Assembly (NCBI RefSeq): GCF_017356035.1 | Contig: NZ_JAFIQX010000016.1 | Location: forward strand, 1 to 64,000 | Direction: 5' to 3' | Length of the DNA: 64,000 nt | Source of the DNA: Longitalea luteola | GTDB lineage: Bacteria > Bacteroidota > Bacteroidia > Chitinophagales > Chitinophagaceae | Translations under genes and position numbers: made by a program | Shown here: in pieces, positions 34,615-41,753 of the stretch | Position numbering within the stretch: the stretch's first letter is position 1 | How the letters are laid out: every line of letters begins with the position of its first letter | Notes under the pieces: generated by a model | Told to the model about the DNA's origin: nothing | The model's database searches: none | What the model saw: only the letters and a program-made list of their open reading frames with translations

Positions 34615-35529
34615 ATGAAATTACGTGTATTGGTTTTGTTACCTGTTATAGTAGCGGTTCTGTGTGGCGCCATGCTGTCGCCCCAAAGCAGCCACGGCAA
34701 TATAAAGCCTGACCCGTCCTCAAAAGATCCCAGCCGACGAACGCCTTTGTTTACGCCTGAAGACGTTGAACGCATCAAACAATTCTTTATCGCCAATGCT
34801 TCTTTAAAAGAACAACCGAAAGATTCCAACTGGCGGCCCGGCTTTCGCCATAAATGCATCAATACGGTGCGGGCAGGGTTAGACTATCTGCTATTTGGCG
34901 AATCGAGCATACCCGACAGTTTATACAGCCGCAGGGCGGTGTTGAATGGTAATTTCCTGAACAACGATATTACGGCACTGGCCAAACGGCTCAAAGACAG
35001 TAATTACATCCGCAGTTACGATACCGTTCGTTTTTTAGCCATCCGCAAAGGCCAGTGGGTTCCTATCACAAAAGCCGATCCTGTATCGCGCGGTTTGCAG
35101 CCGGTTGCCATGGAAAAAAGTCTATGGAACACTTTATTGGCCCGGGTGGGCAAAGAGCGGGGTTTTAGCGTTTTCCTGGTTTCGGTATGCGATGGCTATC
35201 ATGCTGCGCTCCTGACACTCGATCACCGGAATACATCCGAATTACGGGCCTATTGGGCTGATCAAACCCATAAACATCCCTGGCGTTTCTTTGTGAATAA
35301 TAAACTGGAGGAAGTACCTGGCAAATATGGCTGGGAAGTGATGCAGGCAAATGGCCCGGTGAAGCTCGTAAAAGGCATGGCAAGAGGGCTCGATGATTAT
35401 ATGCTGATGGCCAACCAGCAATTCTGGTGCGATTGCGGCCGGGTGAACCAGAAACCCGGTGATTGCTGTGCCGGTAATTGTTTCCCGCAAATCCAGATCT
35501 GGCGCTTACAAAAGTTCATGAGTTATTAA
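34615..35529 (+). CDS. Hypothetical secreted protein with Cys/His pattern, 304 aa
   Basis: The start at 34615 gives a signal peptide (MKLRVLVLLPVIVAVLCGAML). The mature protein contains HKCINTVRAGLDYLLFG with a Cys (residue 81) and SVCDGYHAALLTLD with a His (residue 196). This order recalls NlpC/P60- or CHAP-type papain-fold peptidases, but the spacing is long and I could not confirm the family. The C-terminus is Cys-rich (CDCGRVNQKPGDCCAGNCF). The stop codon TAA lies inside the first unit of a tandem repeat. An in-frame ATG at 34594 is less likely to be used. Confidence 0.6.
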   Translation: MKLRVLVLLPVIVAVLCGAMLSPQSSHGNIKPDPSSKDPSRRTPLFTPEDVERIKQFFIANASLKEQPKDSNWRPGFRHKCINTVRAGLDYLLFGESSIPDSLYSRRAVLNGNFLNNDITALAKRLKDSNYIRSYDTVRFLAIRKGQWVPITKADPVSRGLQPVAMEKSLWNTLLARVGKERGFSVFLVSVCDGYHAALLTLDHRNTSELRAYWADQTHKHPWRFFVNNKLEEVPGKYGWEVMQANGPVKLVKGMARGLDDYMLMANQQFWCDCGRVNQKPGDCCAGNCFPQIQIWRLQKFMSY

Positions 35530-35619
35530 GTTCATAAGTTATTAAGTTCCTAAGTTACTTCTAGTCCTTTACTAATAACTGAATAACTGAACACCTGAAT
35601 ACCTGAATAACTGAACAAC
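35518..35619. repeat. Mirrored pair of degenerate tandem repeats in a convergent spacer
   Basis: The left block repeats AGTTATTAAGTTC-like units. The right block repeats GAATAACTGAAC-like units, roughly the reverse complement of the left. The whole forms a long imperfect dyad between two convergent genes. The TAA stop of the left gene is inside the first unit. Confidence 0.75.
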
Positions 35620-35964
35620 TCATGATTTCAAAACACCGGCCAGGATTTGCGCATGATTATTTTTCTCGTCTTTGGCAGCGTATAACAGGGTTATTTTCTT
35701 ATGTTCCTTAAACAATGTTCGCAACTCTTTCAGTGCAGGATTATCTTTCAGTTCAGCCAGGTATTTCTTTTTAAAATCGGCAAAACTGCCTTCGCCGTTG
35801 TGAAACCATTTTCGCAGCTCCGTAGATGGCGCTACTTCTTTTAGCCAGGCATCTATATGTGCTTCTTCTTTTTTAATACCCCTTGGCCATAAACGGTCAA
35901 CCAGGATGCGGTAACCATCTTTCGACTCAATGGGCTCGTATATCCTTTTTAAAGCGATAGGCAT
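35620..35964 (-). CDS. DUF488 family protein
   Basis: 114 residues. The family pattern is clear: IALKRIYEP, YRILVDRLWPRGI (conserved D-R-x-W-P-R-G), WLKEVAPSTELRKWFHN and ITLLYAAKDEKNNHA. The biochemical role of DUF488 is unknown; the conserved Asp/Arg/Trp set suggests a small enzyme. It is convergent with the secreted hypothetical protein. Confidence 0.9.
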   Translation of the reverse strand: MPIALKRIYEPIESKDGYRILVDRLWPRGIKKEEAHIDAWLKEVAPSTELRKWFHNGEGSFADFKKKYLAELKDNPALKELRTLFKEHKKITLLYAAKDEKNNHAQILAGVLKS

Positions 35965-36003
35965 GACTTTGATAAAATTGAAGAGATGTAAGGTAAAGGT
36001 ATT

Positions 36004-36056
36004 TCATTAGCACATTAGCTAATTAGCACATTAGCTAATTAACAAATTAGCTAATT
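36004..36056. repeat. Degenerate tandem repeat, ATTAGCTAATTAGC units
   Basis: Four to five palindromic units of CATTAGCTAATTAGCACATTAG type. The TAG stop codon of the AraC gene at 36051 lies within the array. A very similar array is at 61945-61987. Confidence 0.8.
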
Positions 36057-37055
36057 CTTCCTCAGCTGTCCCGGCGGAACGCCAAACTTTTTACGAAAGG
36101 CACTGTTGAAATGTTGTACGGAAGAATAACCCAGCTTGTCTGCCACCTCTTTAATAGGGACATTGCCAACGATCAGTTCCCTTGCCTGGTTCAGTTTATA
36201 ATCGGCAAGATAACCGAACACCGTATTATTGAACAATGCTTTAAATCCCTGTTTCAGTTTAAATTCATTGATCCCGGCAATCTTAGCCAGCTCGGTTAAG
36301 GAAGGCGGTTGTGCGGCATGTTGCAGCAGGTATTCCCGCGCAAAATAGATGCTGTCAGTATCATGCCCCGGCTTAATGATACAGGAAGCGGAAGGTGTTA
36401 CCTGCATGGCATCTTCGTACATCTGGGATTGCAGGGTGAGCAGCTCAATACATTTCGATTGCAGGAACAACAATTTCAATCCGCCGGTGAGGTTAGCGTT
36501 CATAATATCCTTTATGCACTGGTGCATGGCAAAGGAAATAGGCATGTTCTCGCGGCTCAGATCGATCTCCTTTCCGCTGGCGATCCGGTCGGCGAACTGC
36601 ATCAGGGAGGGGCTGCTGTTTTTTGCCAGCTCACAAAAGAACCGTTTGGTAAAATGTACTTCGAAGAATTTATACGTGTTAAGGATCCCGCCGTACTGCC
36701 CCGTACCATTGAATAATGGGGTATAATGAAGATTGTGGTGATTGGCTTTAAACTGATGTTCTTTTCCTGATGCCAGGTTCATCATAAGACCATCGCCGGC
36801 CAGGGTAAAATGCATTTCCACGGTATCTATTTCACCGGTTATTTCATATCGCAACCGCTGGGTCTTGTACAGGAACATATCTCCATACACAATGTAAATA
36901 CCGGAAAAAGCCAGTTGAACCAGCTCCGCGTTACCAATAGGAAAGCTATACACCTCGCGTTTTTCTGTAACAAGCGGCTGTTCTACCGTTTCGTTTGAAA
37001 ACACTTGCCCTACATGATATTCCCTTCCATATTCATCAAACACATGTACGCCCAT
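36051..37055 (-). CDS. AraC family transcriptional regulator (PchR-like)
   Basis: 334 residues. The N-terminal two-thirds is a cupin-like effector region with ETVEMHFTLAGDG and the helical LTGGLKLLFLQSKCIELL. That helix resembles siderophore-responsive regulators such as PchR. The C-terminal AraC domain (about 230-334) has SLTELAKIAGINEFKLKQGFKALF, then KEVADKLGYSSVQHFNSAFRKKFG and the PPGQLRKN end. It is divergent from a hypothetical gene at 37165, which may be its target. Ligand unknown. Confidence 0.9.
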   Translation of the reverse strand: MGVHVFDEYGREYHVGQVFSNETVEQPLVTEKREVYSFPIGNAELVQLAFSGIYIVYGDMFLYKTQRLRYEITGEIDTVEMHFTLAGDGLMMNLASGKEHQFKANHHNLHYTPLFNGTGQYGGILNTYKFFEVHFTKRFFCELAKNSSPSLMQFADRIASGKEIDLSRENMPISFAMHQCIKDIMNANLTGGLKLLFLQSKCIELLTLQSQMYEDAMQVTPSASCIIKPGHDTDSIYFAREYLLQHAAQPPSLTELAKIAGINEFKLKQGFKALFNNTVFGYLADYKLNQARELIVGNVPIKEVADKLGYSSVQHFNSAFRKKFGVPPGQLRKN

Positions 37056-37116
37056 AAAATCCGTTTGATATAAAAAGTTATCCGTATTGTATAAAAAAGC
37101 GCAGGAAACCCCTTTC

Positions 37117-37124
37117 TACTTTTG
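37117..37124 (+). promoter_or_regulatory. Candidate -7 promoter box for 37165 gene
   Basis: TACTTTTG is an exact TAnnTTTG match, 40 bases before the ATG at 37165, in the spacer shared with the divergent AraC gene. The nearest TTG is too far upstream for a normal -33 element. Confidence 0.35.
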
Positions 37125-37164
37125 TAAAGGTAAAATATCTCTTTCGTAAACAAAACAGAATAGC

Positions 37165-37638
37165 ATGTTTGATATATTCAGGCCAATGATCAGTCACGAG
37201 CCGGAAGCAGCCATGAACAATGATCAGCCGGCTACAGACGATAATGAGTTATTGCACTATATAAAATCAAAACAATTATATAACAGGCAGGCTACGCACC
37301 ATTTCTTTGTAGGCGATGAAAGCAGCGTTGAACTGTTCAATGCGTTAAAAACCGTGGCCCTGCAAAACGATCATGAATATTTTGGTGTATTGGAACTGCA
37401 CCCCGAATACGAAGCTGTTTTGTCAATGTTAAAATTGCTGGTAGATAGCGTTCCTGAAATACCGGGACAACCTGCGCTGAATGCTATTCACTGGATGGAG
37501 GACATGCATCCCAATTGCTGGCTGGCGTGGCAGAACGCTACGTTCTATCTTTCAGGTGGCGAAACATTGATCTCCCGTTTTCGACAATACCTGTTAAAGA
37601 AAAACATTGCCGACTGGCAAATTCGTATTATAAAATAA
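37165..37638 (+). CDS. Hypothetical protein, 157 aa
   Basis: A soluble acidic protein without signal peptide or membrane segment. It contains FFVGDESSVELFNALK, EYFGVLELHPEYEAVLSML and IHWMEDMHPNCWLAWQNA. No family is recognised. It is divergent from the PchR-like AraC gene with about 110 bases between starts, and a weak hairpin (CCCTT/AAGGG, 37648-37661) follows its stop. Confidence 0.6.
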   Translation: MFDIFRPMISHEPEAAMNNDQPATDDNELLHYIKSKQLYNRQATHHFFVGDESSVELFNALKTVALQNDHEYFGVLELHPEYEAVLSMLKLLVDSVPEIPGQPALNAIHWMEDMHPNCWLAWQNATFYLSGGETLISRFRQYLLKKNIADWQIRIIK

Positions 37639-37871
37639 TTAATAACTCCCTTTAACAAGGGTATTCTGCAATAGCGTCAGTAAATAAACTATTGGTAATG
37701 GTAAATACCGGTGTTCCGCAACCAACAATTAATGGTATTCTAATTTTTCTTTAATATAACAGGCAGGCAGGTTCGTTATTTGTGCAAAAACCGCGTATGT
37801 ATACGCTTGTTATCAATCAAGATAAGTGTTAACTTCATCGCGCACAACAAATTCATTATCCTTAATCTCCT

Positions 37872-38168
37872 ATGAGCACCTTGCCTCAACCTGACCGTTT
37901 GAATAAACGCCTCGAACGTATTACGGTATACCCTACCCTGGTATCCCAGAAAAAGTTCTGGCTGCAGCTGTACAACATAGAACAGTGTGTTTTTACGGTA
38001 CACCTGTACTCTCTATCGGGCCAGCAGGTTTTTAAACACTTTCTGAATCATACCGACCTGCATTCTACGCATACAATACAACTTCCCTGGGATATTCCAA
38101 GAGGTATTTATAAGGTTGCCATCCGGTACGGCGACACGCACTATGTACAACCGATAGTTATTGATTAA
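37872..38168 (+). CDS. Free-standing T9SS type A sorting-domain-like protein
   Basis: 98 residues that match, over nearly the full length, the pattern of a Por-secretion (TIGR04183-like) C-terminal domain: ITVYPTLVSQKKFWLQLYN, then VHLYSLSGQQVFKH and LPWDIPRGIYKVAIRYGD ending in a short strand. In normal T9SS cargo this domain is the last 80 to 90 residues of a large secreted protein. Here it has no cargo and no signal peptide. It is either a degenerate leftover or a small regulatory or decoy product. The frame is intact and a response regulator lies 207 bases downstream. Confidence 0.6.
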   Translation: MSTLPQPDRLNKRLERITVYPTLVSQKKFWLQLYNIEQCVFTVHLYSLSGQQVFKHFLNHTDLHSTHTIQLPWDIPRGIYKVAIRYGDTHYVQPIVID

Positions 38169-38374
38169 TGGATACATCCCCTGTAAAATGCCCCTCCTGC
38201 CCTGTTTCTGCCGGTAAGCACAAACCCTTAGCAAGCGTCCGGTACATGTATTAGTTTCATAGATCCACCCGAAAGAACGGCAATACCGCCGCACCAACCG
38301 CGTTTTTTTAATTACGCTGCCGGCGTAACCACCGCCATCGAACACTAACCAACTTAGCTTTTAAATAATTAACC

Positions 38375-38818
38375 ATGGCCAGTTATCCTGAAATGAAGAT
38401 CTATATTGTGGACGATGATATTTTTTGTCTTACCCTGTATGAACAGTTCCTGCGTAACCTGGGTTATACCGACATAACATCCTATAGCGCCGGGGACGAA
38501 TGCCTGGATGAGATCAAAGAACATCCCGCACTTGTATTTATGGATTATAATATGGAATGTATGAATGGCATTGAAGTTTTGAAACAGATCAAGGCATTCG
38601 ACTCGCATATTATGGTATACATTATTTCCGGACAGGAAAACAGCCAGGTAGCCCAGGAAGCGCTGCAATATGGCGCGCTCGGTTATGTGGTGAAATCTTC
38701 TTTCAGCCCCGATAAAATGGCCGCGATCATGAAACGGGTAGAACAATATTATAACCCCCGCCAGAAACAGGGCAAAAAATCCTTTTTCGATAAAGTGAAG
38801 GCCGGGTTAGGAATTTAA
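38375..38818 (+). CDS. Response regulator (CheY-like receiver)
   Basis: 147 residues, a single receiver domain and no output domain. Acidic pocket YIVDDDIF, phospho-acceptor Asp in LVFMDYNMECMNG, conserved Ser in YIISGQ and Lys in GYVVKSS are all present. A basic tail (RQKQGKKSFFDKVKAGLGI) follows. No histidine kinase is near, so the input is unknown. A strong terminator follows the stop at 38851. Confidence 0.92.
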   Translation: MASYPEMKIYIVDDDIFCLTLYEQFLRNLGYTDITSYSAGDECLDEIKEHPALVFMDYNMECMNGIEVLKQIKAFDSHIMVYIISGQENSQVAQEALQYGALGYVVKSSFSPDKMAAIMKRVEQYYNPRQKQGKKSFFDKVKAGLGI

Positions 38819-38850
38819 GTTACTTACGAACCAATACTATATGCTAACTT

Positions 38851-38880
38851 CAACGCCCCTTCGCAGGGGCGTTGTTTATT
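38851..38880 (+). terminator. Intrinsic terminator after the response regulator
   Basis: A 10-bp perfect stem (CAACGCCCCT / AGGGGCGTTG) around a TCGC loop, followed by TTTATT. It starts 32 bases after the stop codon. Confidence 0.8.
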
Positions 38881-39045
38881 GTGTATATAGTTCATTCTTT
38901 TCTATGGCCGGCATAGGCAAAAAATGCCACCCCGCAAAGCGGGGCGGCCCTCCTGAAATTGTCCTTGATCTTTTTGTACCTGTCCTACAAAATCTCTTAT
39001 AATATTTTATTTTTAATCGAATACGATCCATCGCTCGATTACCGA

Positions 39046-39378
39046 TCATCCTGCAACATATTGCCAACGGGGGCTGTTACGCCGTTTGAACTTCTTAAAC
39101 TCTGCTTCGCGGATGGATTTCTTTAAAGAAAAATGCCGGCGAATGGCATGCACCAGGGGATCTGTAAATTTTTTATCTGATTCATTCACGCAGGTCAATT
39201 TGTAGGTAACGGCTGAATATCGTTTTATACTGGGCGCGTGATTCATGATATATTCCTCGAATTCCAGGCTCAGCTGCCTTTTGTAAATGGGCGCAGGGTC
39301 ATTGGCATTGAAGTAGCTGTCAATCGTTTTTTCATTAACCTTGAGAAAGATATTGATCTTTCTGAATAATGGATTCAT
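39046..39378 (-). CDS. Hypothetical protein, 110 aa
   Basis: A basic soluble protein rich in Lys and Arg at its C-terminal half (REAEFKKFKRRNSPR). The N-terminus includes IFLKVNEKTIDSYFNANDPAP and LEFEEYIMNHAP. It has no recognised domain. Its Lys-rich end could bind nucleic acid, which is only a guess. It is isolated: a terminator lies on one side and 417 bases of non-coding sequence on the other. Confidence 0.5.
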   Translation of the reverse strand: MNPLFRKINIFLKVNEKTIDSYFNANDPAPIYKRQLSLEFEEYIMNHAPSIKRYSAVTYKLTCVNESDKKFTDPLVHAIRRHFSLKKSIREAEFKKFKRRNSPRWQYVAG

Positions 39379-39795
39379 AAGCAGTTATTTTCAAATAAAC
39401 AGGTATTGCATGGTTGTACATACTACCCGGCATTCAAAAGGATATTGTCACCGCAACAACCTGACTATATGCTATGGTTATTTATTATGTTAGCAGCCAG
39501 GTTGTCCGGTTACCAGCAATAACGCGCAGGAACATCGGATACGATAACAGATATAAAAGTTATAACAACATTAGATATAAATACCTATGCGTGCGGGGAA
39601 TATTCGTTTAAAACCGATCCTTTGAACATTCAAGCACGTCCAGCACTAAAAAACCCGACAATATTGCCGGGGCCAAACGTAACGCACGAGAAAAAGCACT
39701 GCCCATACCAATTTGAATGTCGTTACGTAGTTACATTAGTTTTTCTTAATTCGCCGCTATCGGTGCCACCGGTTTTAACGTGTAGCCCACAGGCC
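39379..39795. other. Non-coding spacer
   Basis: 417 bases between two minus-strand genes. No gene, clear terminator or tandem array is visible. The sequence is moderately AT-rich, and a 60-codon plus-strand frame (39622-39807) has no protein-like features. It may hold the promoter of the gene at 39046-39378 or nothing. Confidence 0.5.
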
Positions 39796-40374
39796 TTAAT
39801 CTTTTAATTTCAAATGTGCTTTTACCGCTTCATAGTTATTCCAGTCGATCTGTTTGTCCATGCGCAGCGAAGCGCCGCCAGGAATTAGAATATAGCGGTA
39901 TTGCAATGATTTTCTGCCGGTAGTGGCACTGGTGACGGTGGAAGCATTTACATTGGCATCCAGCTCAATGGTATTGGGTGCGTAAATGGGAACAATTTGC
40001 AGCTGTCCCTGAACAAACGGTAAAACAGATACTACCTTATTATCGGATGTACCCAGGTTCACATACACTTTTACTTCACCGGTTGACAAAAATTCATCTG
40101 TCATTCTTGGCTCAGTGATCTGGGTGAAAAATATGTTACTGGTTTGATCCAGCGTGAAGGTAAGGTCTAACCAGGCCGAGTACAATACATTGGCGGTTCC
40201 GGGATCACCTTTACTACCTGTTTGACCTGTCTGGCCGGTGTCGCCTTTATCGCCCTTGTCGCCTTTTTCACCCTGCGGACCCGTATCTCCTTTTTTACAG
40301 GCGCTTATCGTTAAGGCTACAGCCAGCATGAAATAAAAGAAATGGTGCAGGCTCCATTGATGTGTGCGTTTCAT
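39796..40374 (-). CDS. Collagen-like repeat lipoprotein
   Basis: 192 residues. The signal peptide ends in a lipobox, LTISAC, so the mature protein is probably lipidated at Cys26. Immediately after comes a collagen-like Gly-X-Y run of about ten triplets (GDTGPQGEKGDKGDKGD and on). The C-terminal 120 residues are a beta-rich domain of the type found in Bacteroidota collagen-like surface proteins. It lies downstream of the PorP/SprF gene of the T9SS cluster, 192 bases apart, and may be its last member or independent. Confidence 0.8.
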   Translation of the reverse strand: MKRTHQWSLHHFFYFMLAVALTISACKKGDTGPQGEKGDKGDKGDTGQTGQTGSKGDPGTANVLYSAWLDLTFTLDQTSNIFFTQITEPRMTDEFLSTGEVKVYVNLGTSDNKVVSVLPFVQGQLQIVPIYAPNTIELDANVNASTVTSATTGRKSLQYRYILIPGGASLRMDKQIDWNNYEAVKAHLKLKD

Positions 40375-40434
40375 GTTCGTGTTTTTTATTTTAGTTGTTA
40401 TAAATTAAGATTCGTTATCGTACCGGCTTCTGGC

Positions 40435-40460
40435 TGTAACTGCCGGATCCGGCAGTTACA
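40435..40460. repeat. 26-bp perfect palindrome
   Basis: A perfect dyad with arms TGTAACTGCCG and CGGCAGTTACA around GATC. It is followed by further CCTGAAAC/GTTTCAGG complementary words (about 40461-40520), so the whole spacer can fold. It lies between the collagen-like gene and the PorP/SprF gene. Confidence 0.8.
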
Positions 40461-40529
40461 GGTTCCAGGTTTCAGGGCTTTGCATATAGAGCTCCCCCTG
40501 CAACCTGTAACCTGAAACACTTTCATGTT

Positions 40530-40545
40530 TGACGATTGACGATTG
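40530..40545. repeat. Short GACGATT tandem repeat
   Basis: Two and a half units of TGACGATT, the same word family as the array at 32593-32634, lying next to the 3' end of the PorP/SprF gene. Confidence 0.6.
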
Positions 40546-40566
40546 CGGTTCACTTTCGAATTCTTT

Positions 40567-41586
40567 TCACCAGACATTCCTCGGGCAACCATCATCGTAT
40601 TTATTTCCGAGCAGAAAACCCACCAGGATCTCATGTGTTCCCTTGCTCACGATATTTAACCCGGAAGTGGTATAATCATAAGAATAGCCGATATTAAACC
40701 TGTGGCCGATGTTCACGCCTAACAAACCCACAAACCCGTCATTATACCGGTAACCGGCGCCAAACCAGGCCACATCGCGGTACTGGAGCTTGGCATTTAG
40801 ATCCAGCTGCGTGGGCAGCGGATTCACATACTTAACCATCACCGATGGAATGAGGTTAAGATCTTCGCCCAGCAAAAAGCGATAGCCGGCTGTGGCAAAC
40901 AAATGCGGAATGGTTTTGCCATTCGTGGTCCTGACCGAATGATCGGAGAAACTCAGTTTCTGTGGAATGATCTGTTGCGCCGACAATCCGATAAAATAAT
41001 CGGCTGAATAGAGGTACAGGCCTGCCATAAAATCGGGCTTCAGGGTATTGATCATACCGTTGTTATACACGGCCGGATCAACCTGCACGGTGCCAAAATC
41101 AAGTTTGTTGGTGTTTAAGCTGATGCTCGTAAACCCTGCACCAAAACCGGCGGCCAGACTGGTCCTTGCGCTTATGCCCAGATGATAGGCATAGGTTCCA
41201 TAGGCAGAAAAATAGTTCAACGGACCTGTGCGGTCATTGATGACCTGCAAGCCGACGCCATGATGGGGCGAAGCAGCGGTGTATTCTTCCCAGTACCGTT
41301 GTCCACGCGGGTTCTCGCCCGGCACATCAAAAGATGTAGCCGTCGTGCGATAATCTGTTTTATTGATGGGCGTATGTAAAGTCACATACGAGGTTACCGG
41401 CGCATCCTGCAGTCCGGCCCATTGATGCCGGTGGCTGGCTTTTATATCGGTGTAATTCTCAATGCCCGTCAACGCCGGGTTAACGATATACTGATTGAGA
41501 ATATACTGGGTGTAGTGTGGTTTCTGTTGAGCCTGCAACTGAATGCACGCGGCAACGACACTACAAATTGTTATGAGCTTCTTCAT
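40567..41586 (-). CDS. PorP/SprF family type IX secretion protein
   Basis: 339 residues with signal peptide (MKKLITICSVVAACIQLQAQ). The family start is QKPHYTQYILNQYIVNPALTG, followed by an outer-membrane beta-barrel pattern with alternating strands (VGLQVINDRTGPLNYF, GFGAGFTSISLNTNKL, GYRYNDGFVGLLGVNIG). PorP/SprF proteins are outer-membrane partners that anchor T9SS type B cargo. This is one of two in the cluster; the other is at 43897-44895. A third cluster gene, the OmpA protein, lies between them, an arrangement typical for Bacteroidota surface loci. Confidence 0.93.
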   Translation of the reverse strand: MKKLITICSVVAACIQLQAQQKPHYTQYILNQYIVNPALTGIENYTDIKASHRHQWAGLQDAPVTSYVTLHTPINKTDYRTTATSFDVPGENPRGQRYWEEYTAASPHHGVGLQVINDRTGPLNYFSAYGTYAYHLGISARTSLAAGFGAGFTSISLNTNKLDFGTVQVDPAVYNNGMINTLKPDFMAGLYLYSADYFIGLSAQQIIPQKLSFSDHSVRTTNGKTIPHLFATAGYRFLLGEDLNLIPSVMVKYVNPLPTQLDLNAKLQYRDVAWFGAGYRYNDGFVGLLGVNIGHRFNIGYSYDYTTSGLNIVSKGTHEILVGFLLGNKYDDGCPRNVW

Positions 41587-41596
41587 GTGTTACGTT

Positions 41597-41660
41597 TGGT
41601 GAATGGTCAGTGGTCAATGGTCAGTGGTCAATGGTCAATGGTCAATGGTCAATGGTCAAT
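41597..41660. repeat. Degenerate tandem repeat, GGTCAATG units
   Basis: About eight units of GGTCAGT / GGTCAAT with 7-base period, directly following the start region of the PorP/SprF gene on its upstream side. Confidence 0.85.
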
Positions 41661-41746
41661 CAATTAACTGGTTAACTAGTTAACTTGTTAACTTATTAAC
41701 TTATCAACTTGTTAACTTGTCAACTAGTCAACTAGTTAACTTCCCA
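41661..41746. repeat. Degenerate tandem repeat, TTAACTAG/TTAACTTG units
   Basis: About ten to eleven units with an 8-base period (GTTAACTA, GTTAACTT, ATCAACTT). Many are self-complementary (GTTAAC). It abuts the GGTCAAT array with no gap. Confidence 0.85.
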
Positions 41747-41753
41747 ACTCTAA

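Noticed and set aside
39622-39807. Plus-strand 61-codon frame in the 39.4-39.8 kb spacer.
   Set aside because: Short, without protein-like features, and it overlaps the collagen-like gene at its end.
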